A stretch of DNA of 48,929 nucleotides, from positions 1 through 48,929 of the forward strand of contig CACPFY010000009.1 in NCBI GenBank assembly GCA_902633335.1, in the 5' to 3' direction. Positions 34,667 through 43,747 of this stretch are shown here, piece after piece; position 1 is the first letter of the stretch, and each line of letters opens with the position of its first letter. The notes below the pieces were generated by a model, which was not told the origin of the DNA, did not search any database, and was given only the letters and a program-made list of their open reading frames with translations. The DNA is from an uncultured Pelagibacteraceae bacterium (GTDB lineage: Bacteria > Pseudomonadota > Alphaproteobacteria > Pelagibacterales > Pelagibacteraceae). A program made the translations under genes and the position numbers.

Positions 34667-35246
34667 ATCTTTTGATTTTTATTTCGACTTTATAAGCCCT
34701 TATGCTTTCATTGCGCATAATAAGATTAAAAAAATTGAAAAAGAATATATGTTTAAAATAAATTATCAGCCTATTCTTTTGGGTGGGCTACATAACCTTC
34801 ATGATATAAAAGCCCCTGCATTTATACCTTCTAAAGCAAAGTTTATGATTAGAGATTGTAAGATGGTTGCTGAAAAAAATAAAATAAATTTTAGGTTTAA
34901 TTCTTACTTTCCTATTAAAAGTTTAAATCTAATGAGAGGAGTTTTTGTAGCAGCAGAAGATGGTATAAAAGATTTGTATATCGATAAAATATTTAATGCA
35001 GTATGGGTTGATGGTCTTAATATGAATGATCAAGTCGTAATTGAAAAAGTTTTAAAGAATATAGATATAAATCCAAAAACGTTTGTTTTGAGGGCACAAA
35101 GTCAAAATATTAAAGATCAACTGAGATCAAAAACAAATGATGCTTATAAAAAGGGAATTTTTGGAGCTCCTACTTTTATTGTAAAGGATAAAATTTTTTG
35201 GGGTCAAGATAGACTTCAATACGCTATTGCGGAAGCAGTAAAATAA
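34659..35246 (+). CDS. 2-hydroxychromene-2-carboxylate isomerase-like (DsbA fold)
   Basis: A 195-residue kappa-class-GST/DsbA-fold protein. FDFYFDFISPYAFIAHNKI starts near residue 5, with the active serine S-P-Y replacing the CxxC of DsbA. QPILLGGLHNLHDIKAPA is near 37 and GIFGAPTFIVKDKIFWGQDRL near 165. The pattern is that of NahD-type glutathione-dependent isomerases. It follows the ABA4-like gene by overlap and converges on the rhodanese gene, one base away. Substrate unknown. Confidence 0.82.
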   Translation: MNKSFDFYFDFISPYAFIAHNKIKKIEKEYMFKINYQPILLGGLHNLHDIKAPAFIPSKAKFMIRDCKMVAEKNKINFRFNSYFPIKSLNLMRGVFVAAEDGIKDLYIDKIFNAVWVDGLNMNDQVVIEKVLKNIDINPKTFVLRAQSQNIKDQLRSKTNDAYKKGIFGAPTFIVKDKIFWGQDRLQYAIAEAVK

Positions 35247-35645
35247 TTATTTTTTTTCTTTGCTCACTACTTCAAGTCCTGCATTTTTTAAAGCATCAAA
35301 TCCGCCAGCGGCATTTGCAACATTTTTAAAACCCATTTCTTTCAGTGCTTTAGTTGCGAGTGCTGATCTAAAGCCCAAAGCACAGAACAAAACGATATTT
35401 TTCATTTCACCAATTTTTTTTTCTTGAAAATAAGAGCTTTGTGGATCTAACCAAAACTCTAACATACCACGAGGAATATGAATTGAGTTTTTGATAGTTC
35501 CCTCTTTCCATAATTCTCTAATATCTCTTATATCTATTAATGTTATATCTCCTTTTTCATAAGAGGACTTGACTTCCTCAGCGCTTAAAACTTTTATTTC
35601 CTTGTTTGCTTCATCAACAAGCTCTTTAGATGACTTTATATTCAT
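35247..35645 (-). CDS. Rhodanese-domain sulfurtransferase
   Basis: A 132-residue single-domain rhodanese. DIRDIRELWKEGTIKNSIHIP near residue 38 carries the usual strand-helix, and the active-site loop CALGFR has the catalytic cysteine near residue 88 followed by AATK-like helix (SALATKALKEMGF). No signal peptide is seen. Such proteins move sulfane sulfur or, in some genomes, detoxify cyanide. A role in handling sulfur is suggested by context but not shown. Confidence 0.82.
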   Translation of the reverse strand: MNIKSSKELVDEANKEIKVLSAEEVKSSYEKGDITLIDIRDIRELWKEGTIKNSIHIPRGMLEFWLDPQSSYFQEKKIGEMKNIVLFCALGFRSALATKALKEMGFKNVANAAGGFDALKNAGLEVVSKEKK

Positions 35646-35678
35646 GATAGTAAGATATTAGATTAAGATTAGATTGCA

Positions 35679-36701
35679 ATGAGACAAATAGAAAAAACTT
35701 ATAAAAAAGGTGTTCTGAGAAAACTCTTAATCAAAATATGTAGATTGTTGGGTTATGAACTTATTGACCAATCAGATATGTCATTTATTACGTCATTAAA
35801 TAAAGAAAATGCATCGATGATCGGTAAAAAATCGATAACTTTACCCTTAGGAGAAATAAAAATTAAGCGAAAAATACGTAGTCTAGAAATTATCTTGAAA
35901 ACATGCACAGGAGTTAATTTGGTTTCTCAGAATAAAAAGAGAATATTTGAGCTCAAAAAATCGGAATATACATTCAGAACAATAAATTCACTAATAAAAA
36001 GTTTAAAGAAATCTAAACAGAATATAAATAATATTGATTTTCAGATTACAATTATAGACGCAGGATCCTCAAAAGAAGACAAAGAAAAAATGTGTGAGAT
36101 CTTAGAAAAATCAAAATTTAAATTTAATTTCATTGAATTAAACTTAAGCAATTATTTACAAAGAATAAAAGTTGTAAAAAAAAATAATACTCAAATTGAA
36201 AATAATATGAAATCAACGATGGCAAGTATTATTAAGTCTTTTGAAATATCAAAAAATTCTGATGATTTAGTTTATTTTGTTGAGGATGATTACATCCATA
36301 GTGATGATTGTATTTCTGAAATGCTGTCGGTCTATGAAAAATTTTCGACCATTCTAGAAGATGAAATTTTTATTGTACCAGTTGATTATCCATATTTATA
36401 TCAAAAAAATCAGTCTACCAACGTACTCGTAGGTCAAAAATATCACTGGAGGTCTGTAAAAGAGTCATTGTTAACATTTTTAACAAGTAACAAAATGATA
36501 AATAAATATTATGACGAACTAATAAAAATGGGTGAAATTGAACATGAACCGTATGAAACGATACTGCATAATATTTATGACAAAGAAAAATGTTTTTCTC
36601 CTATTCCCTCTCTGGCACTACATTGCACCAATGTAAATTCTATTTTTGGATTATCTCCAACAATAGATTTTAAAAAGTTATGGGAAGATAGTAAATTATA
36701 A
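35679..36701 (+). CDS. Glycosyltransferase-like protein
   Basis: A 340-residue protein with family-2-type features. FQITIIDAGSSKEDKEKM near residue 127 resembles the nucleotide-binding N-terminus (D-A-G-S instead of D-x-S), and LVYFVEDDYIHSDDCI near 197 carries the acidic D-D-x metal motif. The first 30 residues are basic and nonmembrane. There are no signal or membrane helices. Glycan target unknown. It ends at a strong bidirectional hairpin facing amtB. Confidence 0.65.
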   Translation: MRQIEKTYKKGVLRKLLIKICRLLGYELIDQSDMSFITSLNKENASMIGKKSITLPLGEIKIKRKIRSLEIILKTCTGVNLVSQNKKRIFELKKSEYTFRTINSLIKSLKKSKQNINNIDFQITIIDAGSSKEDKEKMCEILEKSKFKFNFIELNLSNYLQRIKVVKKNNTQIENNMKSTMASIIKSFEISKNSDDLVYFVEDDYIHSDDCISEMLSVYEKFSTILEDEIFIVPVDYPYLYQKNQSTNVLVGQKYHWRSVKESLLTFLTSNKMINKYYDELIKMGEIEHEPYETILHNIYDKEKCFSPIPSLALHCTNVNSIFGLSPTIDFKKLWEDSKL

Positions 36702-36729
36702 ATAAGGCCCGATTTCTCGAACCTTATTT
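36700..36729. terminator. Bidirectional hairpin between glycosyltransferase and amtB genes
   Basis: AAATAAGG and CCTTATTT form an 8 bp stem with an inner CGA/TCG; seen from the minus strand the inner loop is GAAA. It is 22 bases beyond the amtB stop and abuts the glycosyltransferase stop, so it can end both converging transcripts. T-richness on either side is modest. Confidence 0.6.
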
Positions 36730-36751
36730 AAATAACAAACTATTAGAAAAA

Positions 36752-38035
36752 TTAATCTCTAATGGAATAAGCTGATACACCGACTTCGGCTTTATCAGTT
36801 CCTAGTCTTTCAGCAGATTTGCTTATTCTTAAGCCAATTGTTTCTTTAAGAATTCTAAAAACTGCATACGATAATACAAAGCTAAAAACACAAACTGAAA
36901 TTACGCCAGTTAACTGCGTTAAAAAATTTGTATCATTGTTGCTTAGTGGTACAACTAAAGTTCCAAAAATACCTGCAAACATATGTACTGGAATAGCTCC
37001 AACAACATCGTCTAGGGCTTTACTTTCTAAAAATTTAGTTCCGAAATACATTATAACTGCACCCATTGCCCCAATGCACATAGCAAGTATTGGACCAGGT
37101 GTTAGTGGCTCAGCTGTTATAGCAACTAATCCTGCTAGAGCACCGTTTAACATCATAACAATATCAGTTTTTCCATTTAATAAACGGGTTAAAGCTGCAC
37201 CAGCTACTGTCCCTGCCGCTCCAGCTAAGTGAGTGTTAACTGCAATTTTACTAATTGCATTTACATCATCAAAAGTTCCCATAGCTAATTGACTGAAACC
37301 ATTAAATCCGAACCATCCAAACCATAATAAGAATGTTCCTAAAGTTACTAATGGAATACTAGAAGCTGCGAAAGGTTCCATAGATCTTTTTTGTCCTCTT
37401 GGACCAAATCTTCCTTCTCGAGCACCTAATACAATTACTCCTGCTAAAGCTGCAGCACCACCACATGCATGCACAAGAGTTGACCCGGCAAAATCAGAAA
37501 AGCCAGCTGTGCTTAACCAACCACCTCCCCATTGCCATCCCATTGAAATTGGATAAATTAAACCTGCCATAAAAGCCGCAAATATGAAAAATGGCCAAAT
37601 CTTTATTCGCTCAGCTACTGCACCTGAAACTATTGATGCTGTTGCACAAACAAACATGGTTTGAAAAAACCAATCAGAATGCCCAGAATAACCAGTTCCC
37701 ATTTCAGTACCATCGCTCCATATTGAGAATGAACCAATATATCCGCCTTCAGGAATTCCATATGCTAAATTATATCCGACTAAGAAAAATACTATTGAGC
37801 ATATTGCAAATTTACCTATATTTTTAGCTGCTATTGTAGAAACACTTTTTGTTGTAACAAGTCCACTTTCTAACATGCAAAATCCAGCGGCCATGAAAGC
37901 AACCAAAACTCCGCCAATGTAAAATGCCAATGAATTGAAAATATATTGACCTTCTTCAGACATTGTAGTTTCGGCAAAACTTGATGTCGTTAAAATTGAT
38001 AAAAATATTAAAATTAAAATTAAATTTTTTTTCAT
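36752..38035 (-). CDS. amtB: Ammonium transporter, copy 1
   Basis: A 427-residue Amt-type channel from the ATG at 38035, which has a GAGGGG ribosome site; an upstream frame to 38104 has no ribosome site and gives an unlikely N-terminus. A signal-like first helix is followed by eleven helices with Amt signatures: AGFCMLESGLV near 42, DFAGSTLVHACGGAAALAGVIV near 187 and the pore histidines in LVHACGG and VHMFAGIFGTLVVP near 345. The C-terminal tail is SKSAERLGTDKAEVGVSAY, as in copy 2. It imports ammonium. No GlnK gene is adjacent. Confidence 0.93.
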   Translation of the reverse strand: MKKNLILILIFLSILTTSSFAETTMSEEGQYIFNSLAFYIGGVLVAFMAAGFCMLESGLVTTKSVSTIAAKNIGKFAICSIVFFLVGYNLAYGIPEGGYIGSFSIWSDGTEMGTGYSGHSDWFFQTMFVCATASIVSGAVAERIKIWPFFIFAAFMAGLIYPISMGWQWGGGWLSTAGFSDFAGSTLVHACGGAAALAGVIVLGAREGRFGPRGQKRSMEPFAASSIPLVTLGTFLLWFGWFGFNGFSQLAMGTFDDVNAISKIAVNTHLAGAAGTVAGAALTRLLNGKTDIVMMLNGALAGLVAITAEPLTPGPILAMCIGAMGAVIMYFGTKFLESKALDDVVGAIPVHMFAGIFGTLVVPLSNNDTNFLTQLTGVISVCVFSFVLSYAVFRILKETIGLRISKSAERLGTDKAEVGVSAYSIRD

Positions 38036-38121
38036 TATTCCCCCTCGTTGACACGCATATTTCATTTTTAAGTAAGTTGTAAAATAGTGACTATGGCATA
38101 ACACATATGTAAAATTTGCAT

Positions 38122-38151
38122 AAAAAAAAGGCCCAACGGGGGTTGGGCCTT
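38122..38151 (-). terminator. Terminator after amtB copy 2
   Basis: On the minus strand AAGGCCCAAC pairs with GTTGGGCCTT (10 bp, four-base CCCC loop) and is followed by eight T residues, at 38122-38129 on the given strand. It lies 46 bases past the stop of the second amtB, so the two amt genes are separately terminated and the first copy needs its own promoter in the next 86 bases. Confidence 0.85.
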
Positions 38152-38196
38152 AATTTTTCTCCAACTAACGAGGGAGGAGATAAGTTAGAAACGTTA

Positions 38197-39489
38197 TTAG
38201 TCTCTTATACCGTAAGCTATTACACCGACTTCTGCTTTGTCAGTTCCTAGTCTTTCAGCTTCTTTACTAATTCTTAATCCAATTGTGCTCTTTATAGCTT
38301 GGAAAACAATTAGTGAGACTACAAATACGAATACAACAACTGAAATTGTTCCTAAGAATTGGGCTCCAAAAGAAACATCTCCATTTGTTAACGGTACTGC
38401 TAATGTACCCCATACACCAGCTACTAAGTGAGCAGGTATGGCTCCAACAACATCATCAATTTTCAATTTGAATAATAGTTTTGTTGAGAAATACATTAAT
38501 ATTCCTGCTATTGCTCCGATGAAAATTGCAGCTAATGGACTTGGTGTCAATGGTTCAGCAGTGATACCTACTAATCCTGCGATAGCTCCATTTAACATCA
38601 TAACCACATCAGTTTTACCACCAATTAATCTTGACATTGTTGCAGCAGCTAATACTCCACCACCTGCAGCCAAATTCGTATTGATATAAATTGTTGCGAC
38701 TGAAGACACATCTTCAAGTGTTCCAGCGGCCAATTGCGATCCACCATTGAAACCAAACCAACCTAACCAAAGTATAAATACTCCTAAGGTTGCTAATGGA
38801 ATTGATGATGCCGCAAACGGTGCCATCGGTTTAGCCTCGCCTTTTCCTGAGAATCTACCAGTTCTAGCACCTAATATTATTGCACCTGCAAGAGCCGCAG
38901 CTCCTCCAGCAGCATGTACTAATGTTGAACCAGCAAAGTCTGAAAATCCAGCAACCGATAACCATCCGCCACCCCACTGCCAACCCATTGAAATTGGATA
39001 AATAATTCCAGTTAAAATAGCTGCAAATAGGAAGAATGGCCAAATTTTAATTCTTTCTGCTAACGTACCAGAAACGATAGACATTGTAGTTGCACAAAAC
39101 ACCATTTGGAAGAACCAATCAGAACCATCAGAATATCCTGTATCTAATGATGAATTATCACTCCATGGTGTGAATGAACCTATATATCCACCTTCTGGGA
39201 TACCGTAAGCTAAGTTGTAACCAACCAACCAGAACATAACTCCGGCGATTGAATAAAGACCTATATTTTTTGCACAGATTGCTGATACAGATTTTGATGT
39301 TACCAATCCTGACTCTAACATTGCGAAACCTGCGGCCATCCACATGACCAAGAAACCTGACATTAAAAATAATAGGGTATTAAATATATATTGTACTTCT
39401 GCTGATACAGTTGTTTCCGCGTAACCTAATCCAGCGAAACCAAAGTATAGTGCTGCTCCAGCAAAAAAGTAACCTAAGTATTTTTTCAT
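38197..39489 (-). CDS. amtB: Ammonium transporter, copy 2
   Basis: A 430-residue paralogue of the neighbouring Amt, colinear along its whole length. A signal peptide-like N-terminus (MKKYLGYFFAGAALYFGFAG) is followed by AGFAMLESGLV near 57, GWQWGGGWLSVAGFSDFAGS near 172, and the pore histidines in LVHAAGGAAALAG and AHLVAGVWGTLAVP near 355. The C-terminus SKEAERLGTDKAEVGVIAY nearly matches copy 1. An ACAAGGGAGTG ribosome site precedes the ATG. Copies differ mostly in loops, so they may differ in affinity or regulation. Confidence 0.93.
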   Translation of the reverse strand: MKKYLGYFFAGAALYFGFAGLGYAETTVSAEVQYIFNTLLFLMSGFLVMWMAAGFAMLESGLVTSKSVSAICAKNIGLYSIAGVMFWLVGYNLAYGIPEGGYIGSFTPWSDNSSLDTGYSDGSDWFFQMVFCATTMSIVSGTLAERIKIWPFFLFAAILTGIIYPISMGWQWGGGWLSVAGFSDFAGSTLVHAAGGAAALAGAIILGARTGRFSGKGEAKPMAPFAASSIPLATLGVFILWLGWFGFNGGSQLAAGTLEDVSSVATIYINTNLAAGGGVLAAATMSRLIGGKTDVVMMLNGAIAGLVGITAEPLTPSPLAAIFIGAIAGILMYFSTKLLFKLKIDDVVGAIPAHLVAGVWGTLAVPLTNGDVSFGAQFLGTISVVVFVFVVSLIVFQAIKSTIGLRISKEAERLGTDKAEVGVIAYGIRD

Positions 39490-39589
39490 AACACTCCCTT
39501 GTTAAATTAAAGTGAGCTTATAAAATTTTAAAAATTAAATGAGGAGTGATTTGTCTTAAAATGAGCTATGCATTTTTTGCAAGTAGTTT

Positions 39590-39620
39590 AGCCCTTATTT
39601 GATTTTTTCAAATAAGAGCT
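39590..39620. terminator. Hairpin downstream of HU gene
   Basis: AGCCCTTATTTGA and TCAAATAAGAGCT form a 13 bp stem (one G-U pair) with a five-base T loop, 12 bases past the HU stop. On the minus strand no T-run follows directly, so it may be a terminator or a stabilising stem for the HU message. It separates HU from amtB copy 2. Confidence 0.5.
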
Positions 39621-39631
39621 AAAAATAAGAT

Positions 39632-39907
39632 TTAACGATTGAACATTTCTTTTAAGCTTTTAGCTGGTAAAAACTTAACTTTTTGAGATGCAGCTATTTG
39701 AATTGACTCTCCTGTTCTTGGATTTCTTCCTACTCTAGCTTTTCTTTTAGCTACTTTATAAGTACCAAAACCCGCGATTTTCACAGTATCGTCGTTCTTT
39801 AGCGCGTCTAAAATAATTGTCGTTATTGAGTCAAAAGTTCTTTCAGCATCAGCTTTGCTTTGGCCCAATGTGGACGATATTTTTGCTACTAGTTGTTTTT
39901 TATTCAT
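39632..39907 (-). CDS. HU-family DNA-binding protein
   Basis: A 91-residue HU/IHF-type histone-like protein. The dimerising helices come first (NKKQLVAKISSTLGQSKADA), then the beta-arm region GFGTYKVAKRKARVGRNPRTG near residue 47, with the arginine/proline tip that kinks DNA. The proline-bearing R-N-P-R-T-G motif is intact. It is preceded by a 142-base AT-rich gap with a short AACAC/GTGTT repeat likely to hold its promoter. Copy count elsewhere is unknown. Confidence 0.93.
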   Translation of the reverse strand: MNKKQLVAKISSTLGQSKADAERTFDSITTIILDALKNDDTVKIAGFGTYKVAKRKARVGRNPRTGESIQIAASQKVKFLPAKSLKEMFNR

Positions 39908-40049
39908 TTTTGCCCCTAGGTTAATTCTAATCTCAACAAAAACTGAGTAAAATCAACATTATTTTTAGTATTAAACAAAAATATTAACACTAAATATGGT
40001 GTTTAAAAAAGTGTTGAATTTACTTGCTTTTTTGAGGGTAAAAAGTGGC

Positions 40050-41165
40050 TTAAAATAAGCCTAAATCTTTAAGATCGTTAAATGTCGTAAAAAACATAAG
40101 AGAAAACAGCAAAAATAACCCGATTCGAAAAAAACCTTCTTGAGTTTTTTGGGAAAGTGGTTTTCCTAGAATTTTCTCAAACGCATAAAACATCAGATGT
40201 CCGCCGTCTAAAAGAGGAATTGGAAATAAATTTATTAAACCTAAACTTATAGAAATATAAGCCATAATACTTAAAAAGGCTATTAGGCCGAATTGAGCAA
40301 CCTGACCTGTTATTTTTGCTATTCGTATAGGTCCACCTAATTGTGAACTATCTCCTTTTCCTTGAAACATTGATCCTACAAATTTTAAAGTGGTTTTCGT
40401 TACAAACCATGTTTCTCCCACCGCATAATATACGGCTTTGGTTGGCCCTAATTTTTGTTTATCAAATTCATTATTTAGAGGAGATATTTTTATACCAATA
40501 ATTTTCCTTTTAACTTTATTGCCTAAATTATCTTCGCTCATTACTTCTTTAGGTTCTATAATAAATAACAATTCTTGCTCGTTTCTTAAAACTTTAATTT
40601 TGACATTTTCATTTGTTGTTGCATTAATATGTGTAGAAACCTCTAAAACACTACTTATTTTATTATCATTAATTTCCGTAATAACATCATTAACTTTTAA
40701 TCCTGATGAAAAGGCTGGGCTATTTTCTTGTACTTCAGATATTTTAGCTGGAGTGAAATCTTTACCAGAAAACATATATATAAAAGCAAAAATGATGATA
40801 GCCAAAATAAAATTTGCTAATGGACCTCCGAAGACAATTAATGATCTTTGGTAAAGAGGTTTTACAACAAAAAGTTTTTTTCTATCACTCTCATTATATC
40901 TTTTTAAAAGCTCCGCTTGTTCAGCTTGACTAAAAACGTTTCTGTCACCAAAAAACTTAACATACCCGCCTAAAGGTATTAAACAAAATTTCCATCTCGT
41001 TCCATTTTTGTCATTAATACCGAATAATTCTCTACCAAAACCTATTGAGAAATCAGTGACACCTACACCGTATTTTCTAGCAAAATAATAATGGCCGTAT
41101 TCATGAACGAATACAACTATGGTAAGTAAAACAATAAATGGTATTATAAAATTTAAAATTTCCAT
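40050..41165 (-). CDS. rseP: Site-2 intramembrane zinc protease RseP
   Basis: A 371-residue membrane metalloprotease. The zinc-site HEYGHYYFARKYGVGV starts at residue 22, GGYVKFFGDRN is near 67, a PDZ domain covers about 127-210 (KISEVQENSPAFSSGLKVND), and the third motif NLFPIPLLDGGHLMFY sits near 315. It cleaves anti-sigma or signal-peptide remnants in the membrane. The usual neighbours dxr, cdsA and bamA are not seen; here it is downstream of a LysR gene and overlaps it by 13 bases, an unusual placement. Confidence 0.92.
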   Translation of the reverse strand: MEILNFIIPFIVLLTIVVFVHEYGHYYFARKYGVGVTDFSIGFGRELFGINDKNGTRWKFCLIPLGGYVKFFGDRNVFSQAEQAELLKRYNESDRKKLFVVKPLYQRSLIVFGGPLANFILAIIIFAFIYMFSGKDFTPAKISEVQENSPAFSSGLKVNDVITEINDNKISSVLEVSTHINATTNENVKIKVLRNEQELLFIIEPKEVMSEDNLGNKVKRKIIGIKISPLNNEFDKQKLGPTKAVYYAVGETWFVTKTTLKFVGSMFQGKGDSSQLGGPIRIAKITGQVAQFGLIAFLSIMAYISISLGLINLFPIPLLDGGHLMFYAFEKILGKPLSQKTQEGFFRIGLFLLFSLMFFTTFNDLKDLGLF

Positions 41166-42043
41166 TCATTTACCTTACTAAAAAGAAAATTTCTGAACGC
41201 AACTAATCTAGCATTATTTTTAAGTGATTCAGGATAAACAAAATGTGTTTCTGTTGGTTTACCAGGCTCAGTTGGTAAAACTTTTGTAATACCGCTTATA
41301 TTGTGTGCTATATAGTCTGGTAATGCTGCTAAACCAACTCCACTTTGAACTGCTAATAATAGTCCGTAAACGCTATTTACTTTTAATAAAGACTTTCTTT
41401 TTTTTCCATCTTTTGTACCTACTTTTAATACCCAATCTGGATTATAAACAGGAGATGGTGCGCCTTTACCGTAAGTAATAAATTTATGTTTATCTAAATC
41501 CTTTAAAGTTTTTGGATAACCATTTTTTTCTAAATATTCATTTGACCCATAAATATGATAGTTGAAATCAACAAACTTTTTTTGAATTAGATTAAGTTGT
41601 TTTGGTCTTCTCATTCTGATGGCCACGTCAGCTTGACGAGTTGCTAAATCAAGTTCTTTATCATCAAATATCAACTCTATTTCAATTCCAGGGTTTAAAT
41701 CCATAAACTCTTTTATTCGAGGGGTTAACCACGTGGTCCCAAAGCTTACAACAGTAGTGACAACAAGTTTACCGCTCAATTTATCTTTTTCTTCGCTTAA
41801 ATTAGACTCTACATCTTTAAGTTTTGAAATTACCTCGTGCGCTGTCTTAAAAAGGTATTTGCCATTATCAGTGAGGGCTAATCCCCTAGCATGTCTCTCA
41901 AAAAGCTTTATTTTAAGGTCGCTTTCCAAAGATTGGATTTGTCTACTAATAGCTGATTGACTTAAATTTAAAATTGTTGATGCTTTAGTAAAGCTACTAG
42001 CCTCAGCAACTGTGTGAAATATCTTTAATTTATCCCAATCCAT
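41153..42043 (-). CDS. LysR-family transcriptional regulator
   Basis: A 296-residue LysR regulator. The N-terminal winged helix is intact: LKIFHTVAEASSFTKAS near residue 6 and LNLSQSAISRQIQSLESDL near 25, with ARGLALTDNG near 55. The effector domain begins near 95 with KLVVTTVVSFGTTWL. It follows acuI by 16 bases on the same strand, so it may respond to acrylate or a related ligand, or be coincidental. It overlaps rseP by 13 bases. LysR proteins often autoregulate from divergent promoters, but here the gene is within an operon. Confidence 0.88.
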   Translation of the reverse strand: MDWDKLKIFHTVAEASSFTKASTILNLSQSAISRQIQSLESDLKIKLFERHARGLALTDNGKYLFKTAHEVISKLKDVESNLSEEKDKLSGKLVVTTVVSFGTTWLTPRIKEFMDLNPGIEIELIFDDKELDLATRQADVAIRMRRPKQLNLIQKKFVDFNYHIYGSNEYLEKNGYPKTLKDLDKHKFITYGKGAPSPVYNPDWVLKVGTKDGKKRKSLLKVNSVYGLLLAVQSGVGLAALPDYIAHNISGITKVLPTEPGKPTETHFVYPESLKNNARLVAFRNFLFSKVNEWKF

Positions 42044-42059
42044 GAGAAAAGATTATAAA

Positions 42060-43061
42060 TTATTTGTTAGGATTTACTATAGCTCTTCCAAAGAACTTGC
42101 CTTCTAAAAGCATTGGATATGTGTCTAAAAGTTCGGAAAATGAAAGAGATTTTGTGAATGATTTTAATTTATTAAAATCTATAAGTTTAACAGCTTCGTT
42201 CCATAGAAATTCCCTTCTTCTAATTGAAGCACCAGAGGAGTCGATTCCCCATAATTTTACTCCTCTAATTATGAAAGGCATAACAGTCGTGTTTATTTTA
42301 ATTCCTCCAGCATTTCCACAAGACGCTACGATACCATTTGGTTTTACTTGAGCTAATATTTTTGTAAGAGATGATCCACCTACAGTATCAACGACACCGT
42401 CCCATGTTCCTTTTTCTAATAACTTACTTTCTCCTTCAAATTCTTTTCTATCAATAATATTTTTTGCACCTAAATCTTTTAAATAATCATTTTTATCTTT
42501 TTTTCCTGTTACAGCATGAACATTGTAACCCATTCTTGATAAAATCATTACCGCTATACTTCCTACTCCACCAGTGGCTCCTGTCACAAGAACATCGTTT
42601 ACTTTTTCGCCTAAAAGAAGTTCCTCTCTTGCTTTAATTGCAAATGAACATTGTAAAGCTGTAAACCCTGCAGTTCCTAACATCATAGATTTTTCAGCAT
42701 CAATGTCTTTGGGATTTTTAATTAAAAAATTTGAGTCTACTTTTGCGTATTGTGAAAACCCACCATAATACATTTCTCCAACTCTAAATCCTGTACAAAT
42801 TACAGTTTCATCTTTTTTAAATTTATCATCACCGCTTTCAACAACTTTACCAGAAAAATCAATGCCAGGAACAAATGGAAATTTTCTAACTATTTTTCCA
42901 CCATCTTTAAGGATTAAAGCATCCTTATAATTTAAACTTGAGTAATCAATTTTGATTAAAACATTTCCATCTTTAAAATGGCTGCTATCGATTTCTTTAA
43001 TATCTCTTGTAAATTTCTCGTTTTGGTTATCTATAACTACTGCTTTAAATTTTACAGTCAT
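42060..43061 (-). CDS. acuI: Acrylyl-CoA reductase / YhdH-type oxidoreductase
   Basis: A 333-residue medium-chain dehydrogenase/reductase without zinc ligands. Motifs are SSLNYKDALILKDGGKIVRK near 40, FPFVPGIDFSGKVV near 62, and the NADPH-binding VLVTGATGGVGSIAVMILSRMG near 155. It resembles AcuI/YhdH, which reduces acryloyl-CoA in DMSP and 3-hydroxypropionate metabolism. It overlaps the folE stop by one base. It would detoxify acryloyl-CoA from DMSP cleavage, consistent with a marine lifestyle; other quinone-oxidoreductase roles are possible. Confidence 0.8.
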   Translation of the reverse strand: MTVKFKAVVIDNQNEKFTRDIKEIDSSHFKDGNVLIKIDYSSLNYKDALILKDGGKIVRKFPFVPGIDFSGKVVESGDDKFKKDETVICTGFRVGEMYYGGFSQYAKVDSNFLIKNPKDIDAEKSMMLGTAGFTALQCSFAIKAREELLLGEKVNDVLVTGATGGVGSIAVMILSRMGYNVHAVTGKKDKNDYLKDLGAKNIIDRKEFEGESKLLEKGTWDGVVDTVGGSSLTKILAQVKPNGIVASCGNAGGIKINTTVMPFIIRGVKLWGIDSSGASIRRREFLWNEAVKLIDFNKLKSFTKSLSFSELLDTYPMLLEGKFFGRAIVNPNK

Positions 43062-43669
43062 TATTTTCCGATATGTTTTAAATATCTATTTTGAAGTGAA
43101 AGATCTTCTTTAAATGTTCCTAAAAAATAATTTGTAAGAGTCATCGCTTTTTCTTTTTTAATACCTCGCATAGTCATGCACTGGTGGGAAGCATCTATAG
43201 TTACAGCTACACCTTTTGCTTCTAATCCACTCATTAAAGTCTTAGCTATTTGCATATTTAATCTTTCTTGAGTTTGTAATCTCTTAGCATAAACTTCTAC
43301 AGTTCTAGCTAATTTACTTAAACCAACAACTTTTTTATTTGGAATATAAGCGATATGAATTACACCGATAATTGGAGCCATGTGATGTTCACAATGGCTC
43401 TCAAAAGAAATATTTTTTTCTAAAACCATGTCATCATATCCGTCAACATCTCCAAAAGTTTTATTTAGAACTTTGTTGGCATCTTGATGATATCCACTAA
43501 AATACTCTTTAAATGCTTTAACGACTCTTTTTGGTGTTTCTTTAAGACCCTCTCTATCTGGATTTTCGCCTATCCACCTCAGAATAGTCTTGAAAGCATC
43601 TTCTGCTTCTTTATCAGTGACTCCGCTCTGATTTATCGATGATTTTTCTAAATCTTTGACTAATTTCAT
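43061..43669 (-). CDS. folE: GTP cyclohydrolase I
   Basis: A 202-residue FolE, catalysing the first step of the pterin/folate pathway from GTP. NPDREGLKETPKRVVKAFKE lies near residue 36, the zinc-binding CEHHMAPIIGVIHIAYIP near 92-95, and QTQERLNMQIA with HQCMTMRGIKKE near 165 complete the set. It is first in a minus-strand series with acuI, lysR and rseP. Its presence matters because the CADD-like protein elsewhere may supply the pABA half of folate. Confidence 0.95.
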   Translation of the reverse strand: MKLVKDLEKSSINQSGVTDKEAEDAFKTILRWIGENPDREGLKETPKRVVKAFKEYFSGYHQDANKVLNKTFGDVDGYDDMVLEKNISFESHCEHHMAPIIGVIHIAYIPNKKVVGLSKLARTVEVYAKRLQTQERLNMQIAKTLMSGLEAKGVAVTIDASHQCMTMRGIKKEKAMTLTNYFLGTFKEDLSLQNRYLKHIGK

Positions 43670-43747
43670 AATTTTTCAAACATTATTATAGGACATATGT
43701 TGTTAATGCAAATTGCTATTTTGTCTTTTTTTCACTATTTTAGCTAC

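Noticed and set aside
36752-38104. Longer amtB start at 38104
   Set aside because: The extra 23 residues have no ribosome site and would place a non-signal sequence before the natural hydrophobic start; ATG 38035 has GAGGGG.
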